64,000 nucleotides of DNA from Synechococcus_C sp047286485 (GCA_047286485.1 JBJBBH010000002.1:124001-188000); one strand, 5' to 3'. Counted from the first letter of the stretch, positions 17,378 to 26,814 are shown. Notes: a model not told the origin generated them from the sequence alone. Numbers and translations are program-made.

Positions 17378-18504
17378 CGCTTGGTACCTGTGAAAATACC
17401 TGTAAATCGTGCCAGAAAAGAACCGAAGCTGTAAAGAGCTGATTGAGATTTATAATCCGAATAATACTTTAATGGTGAATTTAACAATTCGTCAAAATAG
17501 CTCCTATCAATCTCTAATTTCTTGCATACAAAGTTGATTTCATCATCAATGGTAGTGGAATCCCAGGGTTCAGAATTCAGTTCCTCAAGTGCATGTGATC
17601 TGGACATTTGGCCAGTAAGGATGAGACTTGAAAACTGAACTTTACGGACATCATAACCAAAACGTTTAGGAAGCCAATAAGACTCATAAAACCTGGTAAA
17701 TCTGGATTCAAAATGCTTTTGTGGGTAAGGTGTCCAACCAAATTCATTTATCAAAAGATCCTTTGCTTGATCCTTGGAGTAATACAAATAATCAAGTGGA
17801 CGTACTACCTTAATCCCACGGATATATGGCAAGTATATTTTGTGCCAAATAATATTCGTAAAAGGAAATTCAGACAAGTCGTCTTCGCCAAAAATTCGAT
17901 GTATATCCTTTATCTGAGTAGAATCAGACTGATAATACATCCAGTTAACAGGATTTCTAATTCCTTCTGTGGATATATTACCACCAGTGAAAATGTACTT
18001 AATTGAATGTTTTGCGGCAAAATTATAAAGTGTTGCAAAAAATGCATGATCTTGAGGAGTGTCGATATGAGAAACACCGGATTTCAAAAATGCAAGCTGT
18101 AGATCTCTCATCTCATGCCAAGGAATGACATGGGTATACAAATCAAGTTTTAACTTTTCAACTATTTTCTCAATATTACCAACGGCAATATCGGAATTCC
18201 AACCACCATCAACATGAAAAACCAATGGTCGCAAACCCAATATTTTAGATGCGTAATAGGTCAAATAAGAGCTATCAATTCCTCCACTCATACCAATGAT
18301 ACAATCAAAATCGTTATTTTTACTCTGAGATTTTATCTTTTTAGCAAGTTTTGAGAGGTATTTATGGTCAAAAGGTTTCCACGATGGAACAGTTTTGGAA
18401 AAAAATGTATTACAATGATCACATACACCACGAGAGTCGAAAGATATATCAGAATCAGTTGTGTCCATAACACAAGACACACAACGTTGATAAGGCTTTT
18501 TCAT
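17374..18504 (-). CDS. wbuX: N-acetyl sugar amidotransferase (WbuX/WbpG/PseA-type)
   Basis: The 376-residue PP-loop ATPase has the pyrophosphatase motif SGGIDS at 73-78. The N-terminal cysteine pairs C8/C11 and C28/C31 look like a zinc knuckle. HVDGGWNSDIAVGNIEK near 110-126 and FTGGNISTEGIRNP near 185-198 are family landmarks. It adenylates the N-acetyl carbonyl of a sugar so that ammonia from the HisH/HisF partners can form an acetamidino group, as in FucNAm or pseudaminic/legionaminic derivatives. It precedes hisH with a 4-nt overlap and follows a methyltransferase by 3 bp. The target sugar is unknown. Confidence 0.9.
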   Translation of the reverse strand: MKKPYQRCVSCVMDTTDSDISFDSRGVCDHCNTFFSKTVPSWKPFDHKYLSKLAKKIKSQSKNNDFDCIIGMSGGIDSSYLTYYASKILGLRPLVFHVDGGWNSDIAVGNIEKIVEKLKLDLYTHVIPWHEMRDLQLAFLKSGVSHIDTPQDHAFFATLYNFAAKHSIKYIFTGGNISTEGIRNPVNWMYYQSDSTQIKDIHRIFGEDDLSEFPFTNIIWHKIYLPYIRGIKVVRPLDYLYYSKDQAKDLLINEFGWTPYPQKHFESRFTRFYESYWLPKRFGYDVRKVQFSSLILTGQMSRSHALEELNSEPWDSTTIDDEINFVCKKLEIDRSYFDELLNSPLKYYSDYKSQSALYSFGSFLARFTGIFTGTKR

Positions 18505-18507
18505 TAA

Positions 18508-19242
18508 TTAACGAGTAAAAACAACTACAAGACGCTCATATTGTATGATGTCGTCTGCTGAAACAGGATAAGGAATTTCGGTTTTACTAAAAGGACACAT
18601 GCTAACACCAAAAACCTGGCAAGGCAATCTAACAGTATCAATAAGCCTAAAAAGAGAGAGTGGTTCGTACAAATTTTGGTTTGATCTGTCAATTGTGCCT
18701 TTACGAACAATTTTTTTTATTATATTTTTAATAAATCGAGCGATTTTAAAGCGATTAAAGCGTGACGAATGAAGACGCTCTAAGTTATAATATGTAGATG
18801 AATTTAAAGGGAAATATATAGAGGGGAATTCAATTATATATTGCGGAATATTTGGAGTATTTTCAACAAGTGATTTAATTGCTACATATGGTTCCGGAAC
18901 GCAATGGATGGAATGATAAATGAATAAGCAATCAAAAAATTTCAAAGTATGGAACGTATGAATATCCTCTACAACACCTTCTAAAGGTAGTTGATGATCG
19001 TTGAATTGCTTTATTAAAATTTCTGAGATATCAAACCCAAAAACTTTAATTCCCTTTTTTGCTAAAGAACGTGAATAAGGTATACCATTACCGCAACACG
19101 CTTCTATCACTGATAAAGATGATGAAGGTACTAGTGAAACAAGAAAATCATCAAATTCAGTATTGATATAACCTATAGGGCGCTTAGATAACCAATACCT
19201 AGAATAGATTTGTTTGTAGAATTGATTTGATGGTTCCATCAT
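18508..19242 (-). CDS. Class I SAM-dependent methyltransferase
   Basis: The 244-residue protein has SAM motif I VIEACCGNGIPYS at about 39-51 (the usual Gly-rich loop with CC in place of DLG), the acidic second motif FGFDIS near 69, and IHCVPEPY near 117. The substrate is probably a sugar hydroxyl or a glycan end. Its ATG overlaps the stop of the preceding glycosyltransferase by 4 nt and it leads into wbuX after 3 bp, so it belongs to the amidation operon. It may methylate the amidino or a hydroxyl group of the same sugar; that is inference. Confidence 0.75.
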   Translation of the reverse strand: MMEPSNQFYKQIYSRYWLSKRPIGYINTEFDDFLVSLVPSSSLSVIEACCGNGIPYSRSLAKKGIKVFGFDISEILIKQFNDHQLPLEGVVEDIHTFHTLKFFDCLFIYHSIHCVPEPYVAIKSLVENTPNIPQYIIEFPSIYFPLNSSTYYNLERLHSSRFNRFKIARFIKNIIKKIVRKGTIDRSNQNLYEPLSLFRLIDTVRLPCQVFGVSMCPFSKTEIPYPVSADDIIQYERLVVVFTR

Positions 19243-20321
19243 AAGGAGATTTTTGTGTATACAGCAAAAAATGCTTTGGATACAGAACTATAGTTTAAAG
19301 CATCATAAAAATCCGATGGTATGTCATATTCATTGCGAGAATTATTTGACGATGATTGTAAATACTCATTTATAAGGAGGGCATCATCTTTTTCAGAACC
19401 CGTTGAATACATAAATGGAAAATTTGAAAAAGATGGTATCCAATCAAAACAGCGCAGATCTGATATAAATAACTGTTTTTTTAATGCTATAGCTTCATAA
19501 ACTGTCCGAGGACTAGAATCAGATTTAGGTATAGATACAATCAAGCGCGATGCTTTCAGAACAGAAAAGAAATTTAAAGGATTTAATCTGTCGAAAAAGG
19601 TAAATTTAATATTTTTTGATTTAAGCAGAGAATGAGGAATCTTGGTATTACCGAAAGCGCCAATTATGCAGACATGCAATGGAAATGTAACTATCGATGA
19701 TAAGTGCAATAGAATGCTAAGGAAATAATCAAACTGATATATACTTGATAAACCTCTAGGCCAGCAAATGTCAAATTTGGATGAAGATTCAGGAATTGAT
19801 TTTAGCATTGAAAAGTCTATACCGTTCTGTATATGAAAAAGTTTGCTTGTATCTAGATTGGACAAAGAAGTGCATACATCTAAAATCAATTGGGAATCAG
19901 CAGTTATAGAACGTAGTTTTGATAAAAAATATAATAAGAATTTCTTGACAAAAATATTTTTGAAAGGAAGAACTAAAATATCAGAGCCTTGGGGAGTAAA
20001 CACTATACGCGAGCAAGGTAAAAATGATGATATAGCAATGACAAGAGAAAACAAACCATGACAATGAATTATATTCGACGAAAATCGAACGCGGAAGAAT
20101 ATATAGATAGACCACATTGGTAATCCTGCGATACGCCAAAACCGTTGTAGAAGTTCAAACGAGATAAAGCGACTTATGAATATTTTTCTATAAAAAGACC
20201 TTGCAAGAAAAGGTGGGGTATCGTAAACAAGGCAGTAAGAATATAATCCATATGACTGAAGTTTAAGCAAATCTTGTGTATGCCAGCATTGCCGTGGAGC
20301 AATTAGAAAAACATTAATCAT
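19239..20321 (-). CDS. Glycosyltransferase, GT-B fold (GT4-like)
   Basis: The 360-residue protein is weakly conserved to the eye but has GT4 landmarks: IIHCHGLFSLV near 84, TPQGSDILVLPF near 109, IQNGIDFSML near 163, and SDSSPRTVYEAIALKKQLFISD near 274-295, where the ExxxxxxxE-type donor motif lies. It probably transfers one residue of the repeat unit. It is coupled by 4-nt overlaps both to the aminotransferase before it and to the methyltransferase after it. Donor and acceptor cannot be assigned. Confidence 0.72.
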   Translation of the reverse strand: MINVFLIAPRQCWHTQDLLKLQSYGLYSYCLVYDTPPFLARSFYRKIFISRFISFELLQRFWRIAGLPMWSIYIFFRVRFSSNIIHCHGLFSLVIAISSFLPCSRIVFTPQGSDILVLPFKNIFVKKFLLYFLSKLRSITADSQLILDVCTSLSNLDTSKLFHIQNGIDFSMLKSIPESSSKFDICWPRGLSSIYQFDYFLSILLHLSSIVTFPLHVCIIGAFGNTKIPHSLLKSKNIKFTFFDRLNPLNFFSVLKASRLIVSIPKSDSSPRTVYEAIALKKQLFISDLRCFDWIPSFSNFPFMYSTGSEKDDALLINEYLQSSSNNSRNEYDIPSDFYDALNYSSVSKAFFAVYTKISL

Positions 20322-21379
20322 AGATTGAGATTATATTCACTTAAAACATATTCTACATCGCGGGAATCCATCGAAAAAGTAATTGGCAAACAAGTATGAG
20401 GCGTAAAGCGAGAGCTGCCCAAAAAAGTGTAAGGATAATTGTTCATATCTAAAATTGAACTAATTTGATTTGGCAAATCATAGACTGGAGAGGTGCAAAA
20501 ATCATTACTATCAACAAATGCAATATATTTATAATAAGAAGGTGTAACTTGCGAAGAAGCAGCGTAGTGTTGATTCAAGAAGGAATTAGAATCAAAAAAT
20601 TTATCGTAAATAGAAGCGACATGACATTTGGCTGATAGCAACTCATCATAATAATCAAGCAGTGTGTTAACAATGCACGCTGTAAAGTCACTCATTCTGC
20701 AGTTAACGGAAGCTGGAAGTTTATGATAAATAGTATTATCTGACTGATACTTACCATAATTTCTAAGACGTTTGGCTTCACAAGCTAGAGATAAATCCTT
20801 TAACAAAAGTAAGCCGCCTTCTCCTGCGGGTATTGGCTTAGTTGGGTAAAAAGACAAAATACTCGCATCACCAAAAGTGCCAACTTTGCGATTATCAATA
20901 GTTACTAATGGTGCGTGAGCACAATCTTCAATGAGTAATATATTGTGTTTAGAACAAAGATCCGCAATAGAAGCAATGTCAGGGTTGGGATAACCACCAA
21001 TATGAGTAAGTATGAGCGCATCAGGATTGTGAGGGATAATCTCTTTAACACGATTGAGGTCAGGCATTAAAAGATTATGAGAAGAACCAAGAAGAAGGAT
21101 CTCGCAGGAAGAATCTAACCAAGGCAAAATACTCGCAAAATATGTATTTGACTGAACAGCAATCTTTTTGATGTTTGGATATAAAAGTTGAATAAGATGA
21201 AGAGCTGTTCCACCACTGGAAGTAGCAACAGCAGACAAATTATAAATATCAGAAAAACGTTCCTCTAAAGAAGAAGTTTTAGGACCAGTAGACCAAAAAT
21301 CGGAGGATAAGGTATCCGACAGAGATGACTGAAGAGCACATGAAATATGCTCAGGAAAATCAAGAAATTTAAAGCCCAT
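20318..21379 (-). CDS. DegT/DnrJ/EryC1/StrS-family sugar aminotransferase
   Basis: The PLP enzyme has SSGGTALHL near 54-62, D152 in IEDCAHAP, and the Schiff-base lysine K181 in SFYPTKPIPAGEGG. It converts a keto-sugar nucleotide to an amino sugar. I place the start at 21379 because a GGAGG ribosome site lies 7 nt upstream; 21382 is the adjacent alternative. The longest frame opens at 21415 and would overlap the dioxygenase by 47 nt. The retained lysine argues against an RfbH-type dehydrase. It may supply the amino group later acetylated and amidated by WbuXYZ. Confidence 0.85.
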   Translation of the reverse strand: MGFKFLDFPEHISCALQSSLSDTLSSDFWSTGPKTSSLEERFSDIYNLSAVATSSGGTALHLIQLLYPNIKKIAVQSNTYFASILPWLDSSCEILLLGSSHNLLMPDLNRVKEIIPHNPDALILTHIGGYPNPDIASIADLCSKHNILLIEDCAHAPLVTIDNRKVGTFGDASILSFYPTKPIPAGEGGLLLLKDLSLACEAKRLRNYGKYQSDNTIYHKLPASVNCRMSDFTACIVNTLLDYYDELLSAKCHVASIYDKFFDSNSFLNQHYAASSQVTPSYYKYIAFVDSNDFCTSPVYDLPNQISSILDMNNYPYTFLGSSRFTPHTCLPITFSMDSRDVEYVLSEYNLNL

Positions 21380-22193
21380 CATCACCCCTCCAAGACTGAC
21401 TCCAACGTGAATCAACAGAATTCATATCAACGGAAAACCTAAGATCACATGAAAGACGGGGGATAACATTTGTAGTATCAAAAGAAGCGTGCACATTATT
21501 CAGACAATGAAACACGACATCACCTAATTCAACTTTTGGAGCAAGCCAAAACATTTTAAACTGATCTGCTAACGCCTGCAGATTGGAAGAAAGCGTTCTA
21601 TCGGAGCGAACCGAATGCTTGATAGAATCGGGAAATAAATGACTATTATTGAGATAAATTAATTGTCCATGCTCGAAATCAGCAGGACCAAGTGGGATCC
21701 ACGCGGTTAGTGCTTTAGAGTTGTCAGGAATTTTAAAATATTCACAATCACGATGCGCATATGTACAACGCTTACTCAAATGAGAGAAACTGCGGACGAT
21801 AGCTCGAGGACATAGAAGCGTTTGCTGTGAACGTAATAGATATGAAGAAACCTTCTGAAGTGCTGGATTAGATATAAAGTTAAGAAAAGATCTAGACCGA
21901 ACAAAGGAGGCTGCTGGATGGTTACCGGCTCCGTGCGAGTCGATAGATGGGTGATCATGATGCCAATTATTATCATAATAAGAGTATGAACCATCGTCAA
22001 AAGAGCCAAAATATAGGTCACGAATATTGGAAATAGCTACAGGATCAAGCAATCCTTTGACTACTACAAATCCAGAGAAGGGCGAAAGAAGTGGTTGTAA
22101 TAAACCGGAAAGAATATCACTGGCAAATAAATATGAGGAAGATGGGGCATCGTAAATCAAAAAACGCTCGCCCGAAGCGGAAAGAGTGGTCAT
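21369..22193 (-). CDS. Phytanoyl-CoA dioxygenase (PhyH)-family protein
   Basis: The 274-residue Fe(II)/2-oxoglutarate oxygenase has an HRD triad start at H147-D149, a distal histidine at 229 or 235 in GDVVFHCLNNVH, and arginines at 246/252 for 2-oxoglutarate. WIPLGPADFEHGQLIYL (about 165-181) is the typical strand following the triad. It is first in the operon running to wbuZ, behind two promoter-like sequences. A sugar or lipid-linked glycan hydroxylation is the likely role by context. It is unrelated in detail to the PhyH protein at 4576-5244, although it has the same fold family. Confidence 0.8.
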   Translation of the reverse strand: MTTLSASGERFLIYDAPSSSYLFASDILSGLLQPLLSPFSGFVVVKGLLDPVAISNIRDLYFGSFDDGSYSYYDNNWHHDHPSIDSHGAGNHPAASFVRSRSFLNFISNPALQKVSSYLLRSQQTLLCPRAIVRSFSHLSKRCTYAHRDCEYFKIPDNSKALTAWIPLGPADFEHGQLIYLNNSHLFPDSIKHSVRSDRTLSSNLQALADQFKMFWLAPKVELGDVVFHCLNNVHASFDTTNVIPRLSCDLRFSVDMNSVDSRWSQSWRGDDGL

Positions 22194-22212
22194 CGATGAG
22201 GCCGTTTTAAGA

Positions 22213-22221
22213 ATTATACCA
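22213..22221 (-). promoter_or_regulatory. Extended -10 element TGGTATAAT
   Basis: On the minus strand the sequence TGGTATAAT is a perfect -10 hexamer with the TGn extension. It ends about 20 nt before the ATG of the PhyH-type gene. No good -35 sits at 17 bp, as is allowed for extended -10 promoters. Confidence 0.5.
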
Positions 22222-22296
22222 TTTCATGCAAACTAAAACATATGTTGTCGATCATAAAAAAGGAGAGGAAACAGCAACAAGTTAAGCTTCACTAGA

Positions 22297-22325
22297 ATTA
22301 TATATAGAATCAATAAAATGGTCAA
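22297..22325 (-). promoter_or_regulatory. Sigma70-type promoter TTGACC-N17-TATAAT
   Basis: On the minus strand a -35 TTGACC (22320-22325) is separated by exactly 17 bp from a perfect -10 TATAAT (22297-22302). Predicted transcription starts near 22290, about 100 nt before the PhyH-type ATG. This is the best consensus promoter I see in the island. It should drive the 22193-16002 operon. Confidence 0.65.
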
Positions 22326-22503
22326 AATTTACAATGAAATAGACCACAGATATGGAAAAATAATTACAAATAGCTGACAGATTAAAAATAAGTTGTAGTT
22401 TTCAAAACCAAAAATTCAAGCAAAAGTGAAAAAGGTAGGATGCTTCAAACAAGGAAAAATGAATAAAAAGTGCAGATATAGTCGGGCTTGAAATGTCCGA
22501 TAA

Positions 22504-23454
22504 TTACTTTGTTAGAACGACATTAATTCTACCCAGAAAAAATTCTTCCAAAAAAGGCAGGTGAGCAGGTATTAAAAATAGGTACCTAAGTAGATTATAG
22601 GGAAAACAATTTGATCTCCTACCATCAGTGAAGATTGGTCTTATACTATATTGAGCTTTGGTCCAATCCATTTCATTAACAATCTTTCGGAATTTTTTAA
22701 TGGAAGTACCATTAAGATCAAAAAGGACCTCCCACTCTCTCAATGGATATTCCGGTAAGTACCAAGCAGCCTCAGGCTTATTTTTATATATTCTGTAAAT
22801 AGCTTTAGCTATCACATGGCCAGGAAAAAACCAATGTAAGGCCTGTAATGTAGTAAACATTCCAAGATGCGCCTCAAGAGGCTGTAAATATTGCGGAAAA
22901 GCAATGAGCATTTGTCCACCATCCTTAAGTACACGGTGACATTCAAGTAATGTTTTTCGGACATCAACTACATGCTCTAAAACATCTGTAGAAACGATAA
23001 AGTCAATGGAGGAATCTTCATATGGCAAGGCTTCTCCAAAACCAGTACTAAATGAAATATTATGAATACCTTTATGTGAAGCAAAGTCTTCTGACATTAA
23101 TTTAAAAACTGGATTGATATCAATACCCAATCCAGTCTGAAGAGCATAATGTTCAGTCCAATAAGCAAGTCGCCCACCACAAAAACTTCCTAAATCAAGC
23201 AAGACAGAATTATTAAAACTGTCCGTAGAAACTCGATCTGAGAAATACTTTATAAGCCAAGAGTCTCTAAATGAAGACTCGTAATCGTATGAAGCCTGAG
23301 CGGTTGAAATATGAAGTTGGCGTTTGTCATCTCTTGACGCGTAGATGTATGCATCGTTCTTAAAAATTTCCCATAAATGAGGGTTTGAAGGATCGGGGGG
23401 GTCTGCCGGGAAAAACCTAATTAATTTCTCACAGAAAAAACCTTGGAGGTCCAT
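22504..23454 (-). CDS. Class I SAM-dependent methyltransferase (type 11)
   Basis: The protein has SAM motif I LLDLGSFCGGRLAYW, the acidic end of strand 2 in LGIDINP, and the signature VSTDVLEHVVDV followed by LLECHRVLKDGGQMLIAFP, all typical of Methyltransf_11. The longest frame begins with a TTG at 23475. I prefer the ATG at 23454 because a TATAAT sequence covers 23475-23480 and would place transcription start after the TTG. It stands alone between 310- and 329-bp spacers. Substrate unknown; a glycan or lipid-linked sugar is likely from context. Confidence 0.8.
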   Translation of the reverse strand: MDLQGFFCEKLIRFFPADPPDPSNPHLWEIFKNDAYIYASRDDKRQLHISTAQASYDYESSFRDSWLIKYFSDRVSTDSFNNSVLLDLGSFCGGRLAYWTEHYALQTGLGIDINPVFKLMSEDFASHKGIHNISFSTGFGEALPYEDSSIDFIVSTDVLEHVVDVRKTLLECHRVLKDGGQMLIAFPQYLQPLEAHLGMFTTLQALHWFFPGHVIAKAIYRIYKNKPEAAWYLPEYPLREWEVLFDLNGTSIKKFRKIVNEMDWTKAQYSIRPIFTDGRRSNCFPYNLLRYLFLIPAHLPFLEEFFLGRINVVLTK

Positions 23455-23475
23455 ACAGGAAACATTCTCAATCAA

Positions 23476-23804
23476 TTATAGGTTCAAACAAGCACGTTGA
23501 AGTATCATTCATAAACATATATAAGATAAAGAAAAAGATTGATTTTGTTGAAAGGGATCGAAGAAGGCACTAGAGAGAATTTAAATATAATTGGACAGGC
23601 ATATGCCTATATTTAGTACAAACTAAATAGAAAAAATACTTGGATCTTAATTCTGATATAAATACGACTCAAGCAGATAATAAATAATATTCATATAGAA
23701 ACATAGATTTGTTATGATTTCAAACGCGATTTGTCAAGCAATGAATATGAATAATATCAATTGAGAATAAATGACAAAATTAGGTGAGCCAATAGAAATG
23801 AAGT
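23476..23804. other. 329-bp spacer
   Basis: AT-rich and without an ORF. A perfect -35 TTGACA on the minus strand (23732-23737) is followed after 17 bp by a poor -10 (TAACAA, 23709-23714). A TATAAT lies at 23475-23480, just before the methyltransferase. No terminator hairpin was found. Confidence 0.4.
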
Positions 23805-25046
23805 TTAGTCATCACGTAAGGCATAGAGATTGGAATATGTAAAATACGGAAGCAAAACAAGAATAGAAAAAGCAAATGTAACGACTGGGTTAAAGAATTG
23901 ATTGTAATGAAAAACACAACCAAAATAGATAAACAATAAGCTCAATGAATAAAAGAAAAACTGTTTACGACCAATGGGAGGTGTCGCGCTAGAAAGCGAA
24001 CAACGGTGTAGAGAGGTAAGATGTAGATTGTATGCAATAAGTGTAGAAATAAGGATGAGAGACACTGGTATAATATGAACTAAAATGCCTGACATGTATA
24101 TAGACTCAACGAAAAAGCTTTCTTTAAATACAGTAACCCCCTCAGATGCATATCCTCTTCCAAAAAGAAGATCGAATAGTTGCAATGATGTAAGACCGTT
24201 AATAAAATGATCAGAAATCGTCGAAAAAGAATTACCGAACAACTTGCCCGCGAGATGACCTGTGAAAGTAATCTCAAATACAGTGAGGGACACAATTAAG
24301 GCAAAGAAGCTTTGAAAAATATTTATTATAGATGAACGTGAGATAACAAGCAGCAATGCAGCTATAAGTGCAGTGAACAGTGCTGTGGTTGAAAGTGTGC
24401 ACGACAAAGCAACAAAAGCAAAGAACAAATACGAATATTTTTTTCGATACGCAAAATAAAAGAAAGTAATAACTGAAAGGCCAGCAGATGTATGAAGATC
24501 ACCATAGAACCCCAATGTATTAGAACCTTCGAATATTCCTGTTACCGCACCATGGTTCAAATATTCCAATCCACTAGCATTTGTGAGAGAAAAATATGAA
24601 GTTAAAAGAGGAGAAACAAAAGGAATGATGCGAGAGAATATTTCCAGGGCAGAAAAAATGCAAACAAAGAGGGTAGTACAAAAGAAACGATCTATCAACT
24701 TAATAATTGAATTATAATTAAAACCGCGTAAGGCAAGAAAGATAAAAGCTAAAAAAGAGGGTAAGAAAGTATAAGTTTTGATAGAAGCTAATACCATAAG
24801 AGGGCTTGAATTTATAAGTGAAGATGCAAATAGTATCGGAAAAAAAATGAAGAATAATAAGCGACTAAAGGATATAGAAACTGAGCCAGAAAAAATAAAT
24901 ATCGAATTAAAAATCCAAGACAGGAAAAGTGGTACTACTGTAGCGAAACTGGTACCTACAAAAATCGCGATAACCGGATAAAATATGGTGACAAGAGAAA
25001 CGAAAATCCACTGATTTTTACGAGTAAGAATCATAAGTAGTCGCAA
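23805..25046 (-). CDS. O-antigen polymerase/ligase-like membrane protein (Wzy-like)
   Basis: The 413-residue protein is almost entirely hydrophobic, with about ten predicted membrane helices and a periplasmic loop near 250-300 containing RGYASEGVTVFKESFFVESIYMSG. A late charged loop following an E-S-x-Y segment is common in Wzy/WaaL proteins. Sequence conservation in this family is low, so the call rests on topology, size and position among glycosyltransferases. It would polymerise lipid-linked repeat units in the periplasm or ligate them. The chain-length and export genes at 39539-42471 would be its partners. Confidence 0.7.
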   Translation of the reverse strand: MRLLMILTRKNQWIFVSLVTIFYPVIAIFVGTSFATVVPLFLSWIFNSIFIFSGSVSISFSRLLFFIFFPILFASSLINSSPLMVLASIKTYTFLPSFLAFIFLALRGFNYNSIIKLIDRFFCTTLFVCIFSALEIFSRIIPFVSPLLTSYFSLTNASGLEYLNHGAVTGIFEGSNTLGFYGDLHTSAGLSVITFFYFAYRKKYSYLFFAFVALSCTLSTTALFTALIAALLLVISRSSIINIFQSFFALIVSLTVFEITFTGHLAGKLFGNSFSTISDHFINGLTSLQLFDLLFGRGYASEGVTVFKESFFVESIYMSGILVHIIPVSLILISTLIAYNLHLTSLHRCSLSSATPPIGRKQFFFYSLSLLFIYFGCVFHYNQFFNPVVTFAFSILVLLPYFTYSNLYALRDD

Positions 25047-25106
25047 CAGAAGATCATAAAAAAGCTATGGACAGGGAAACTAATATGTATAGATAATCTT
25101 AATACA

Positions 25107-26030
25107 TCAAGACAAAAAGTGAGCAATAGCCAAATAATACAACGATGCAAGTATAATATACATAGATTTAAAAATGATCTCTAATCTAGAGAGTCTTGTC
25201 TTTGCATAGAAAGAACTTATAAAGGTTGAGAATGCATATCTAAGAGCAAAGAAATAGTTTCCCGTTTTAAAATGACTGATAGAAAACCCATAATTTAACC
25301 ATAAAGGGAGGAATCTTGAAGTCTTTACCTCAGAGAAATAAGCTCGTTTAAGTTTGTCCAAGCATTTTAATGATAACGAACTCGAAGCAGAGAGATTTTC
25401 TCCACTAAAGTTATAAAAAGTATCTGCTGATGGAATACGTACAAATTTATTGGTTAACTTTGATATACGCAGCCAAGCATCAAAATCCTCAACAGAGACA
25501 AGCTCTGGTTGTTGTGAAAAACCAGAAATGGAATAAATTAAATCTGATCTTACGATAACACTTGAACAAGCAATTGGACAACCATAGTCAAGCAAATCAT
25601 CAAATATCGGTGAAACTAAATTCCATTGAATAATTTTTCGAGAAGATTTGGTGACAGAATTAACAAGAATATAATCTGTATAAATGAAATCATAACCGCG
25701 TTGTAAATACGATACCCCAATTTCTAATTTATTATTCGTCCACCAATCATCAGAATCTAAAAAAGCAATAAAGTCACCATTTGCTTTTGAAATTCCATAA
25801 TTACGTGTAGAAGCTGGGGCCGATCCGTCATTAATTGTCTGATAAAATTTAATACGAGAGTCAGTGAAAGCACTCATGATTGATATAGTATTATCTTGAG
25901 AAAAGTTATCAACAATTATAAGCTCCCAATTTGTATAACTTTGAGATAAGACAGAGTTGATCGCACGGGGTAAGGTGTGTGCTCTGTTGAAGGTCGGAAT
26001 AATGATGGAAACAAGTCCTGAACAAGACAT
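25107..26030 (-). CDS. Glycosyltransferase family 2
   Basis: I place the start at 26030, where MSCSGLVSIIIPTFNRA gives a normal GT2 N-terminus. The longer frame from 26075 adds 15 residues and overlaps the cytidylyltransferase gene. The protein has a VDNFSQDN nucleotide-binding segment near 40, FLDSDDWW near 94 as the metal-binding DxD, and SVEDFDAWLRI near 186 as the catalytic ED region. C-terminal hydrophobic stretches may anchor it at the membrane. It follows rfbF closely, so it may transfer the sugar derived from CDP-4-keto-6-deoxyglucose; that link is inference. Confidence 0.83.
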   Translation of the reverse strand: MSCSGLVSIIIPTFNRAHTLPRAINSVLSQSYTNWELIIVDNFSQDNTISIMSAFTDSRIKFYQTINDGSAPASTRNYGISKANGDFIAFLDSDDWWTNNKLEIGVSYLQRGYDFIYTDYILVNSVTKSSRKIIQWNLVSPIFDDLLDYGCPIACSSVIVRSDLIYSISGFSQQPELVSVEDFDAWLRISKLTNKFVRIPSADTFYNFSGENLSASSSLSLKCLDKLKRAYFSEVKTSRFLPLWLNYGFSISHFKTGNYFFALRYAFSTFISSFYAKTRLSRLEIIFKSMYIILASLYYLAIAHFLS

Positions 26031-26055
26031 AATACACTGATAATACAAATAATTA

Positions 26056-26814
26056 TTAGTGCCAAGGAGCACCACTGAGCCAAAGGTTCTCTAGTGTGTC
26101 ACGATCTTTTTTGGTATCCATGCATTGCCAAAAACCATCATGCTTGTACGCCATTAACTGATTATTAGCAGCTGCCAGCTCCATTGGTTTTCTCTCAAGC
26201 GAGGTTTGGTCATCATCAATATAATCTAAAAATTTTGAATCAATAACGAAGAAACCTCCATTAATCCATCCTTCAAGCAGTTGTGGTTTTTCCACAAATG
26301 TACGTACAGAATTACCATCGAGCCCAAGTCCACCAAATCTTGCAGATGGTCTTACTGCAGATACTGTCATTAATTTTCCATGGCTTTGATGAAATGATAA
26401 AAGCTCACAGATATTAATATTAGAAAGACCATCTCCATAGGTGAGCATAAAGGGCCCATCACCAATATATGATTTCAGACGTCGGAGACGCCCACCTGTC
26501 ATAGTATGCAGGCCGGTGTCTACCAAAGTTACTTTCCAGTCGACTGGTGAAAAATTAATAGGCTTGACATCGCCTGATGAAAGGTCAACAGTAAAATCAG
26601 AATTGAGTGACGCATAATTCAAAAAGAACGATTTAATGATTTCTGATTTATAACCGACAGCTATAATAAAATCATTAAAACCAAATTTTGCGTACGAATT
26701 CATTATGTGCCATAATATTGGTTTTCCGCCAATAGTAACCATAGGTTTTGGTGTAACATCCGTATATTCAGATAGTCTTGTGCCAAAGCCACCAGCAAGG
26801 ATAACAGTTTTCAT
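26056..26814 (-). CDS. rfbF: Glucose-1-phosphate cytidylyltransferase
   Basis: The 252-residue nucleotidyltransferase has the LAGGFGTRL loop at 6-14, TPKPMVTIGGKPILWHIM near 21-38 (metal and sugar binding), and TYGDGLSNI near 124, all characteristic of RfbF. It makes CDP-glucose from CTP and glucose-1-phosphate. RfbG, which uses the product, lies upstream across a 442-bp spacer rather than directly adjacent, which is unusual. No RfbH dehydrase is recognisable anywhere in the window, so the end sugar is unclear. Confidence 0.92.
   Translation of the reverse strand: MKTVILAGGFGTRLSEYTDVTPKPMVTIGGKPILWHIMNSYAKFGFNDFIIAVGYKSEIIKSFFLNYASLNSDFTVDLSSGDVKPINFSPVDWKVTLVDTGLHTMTGGRLRRLKSYIGDGPFMLTYGDGLSNINICELLSFHQSHGKLMTVSAVRPSARFGGLGLDGNSVRTFVEKPQLLEGWINGGFFVIDSKFLDYIDDDQTSLERKPMELAAANNQLMAYKHDGFWQCMDTKKDRDTLENLWLSGAPWH

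Larger units (their letters stand above)
22194..22503. other. 310-bp spacer carrying tandem promoters
   Basis: Very AT-rich and without an ORF. It holds the two leftward promoter-like sequences described separately and no visible terminator hairpin for the upstream methyltransferase. Confidence 0.5.

Noticed and set aside
20318..21379. Aminotransferase as RfbH (CDP-4-keto-6-deoxyglucose 3-dehydrase)
   Set aside because: It retains the Schiff-base lysine and is shorter than RfbH, so it is an ordinary sugar aminotransferase.
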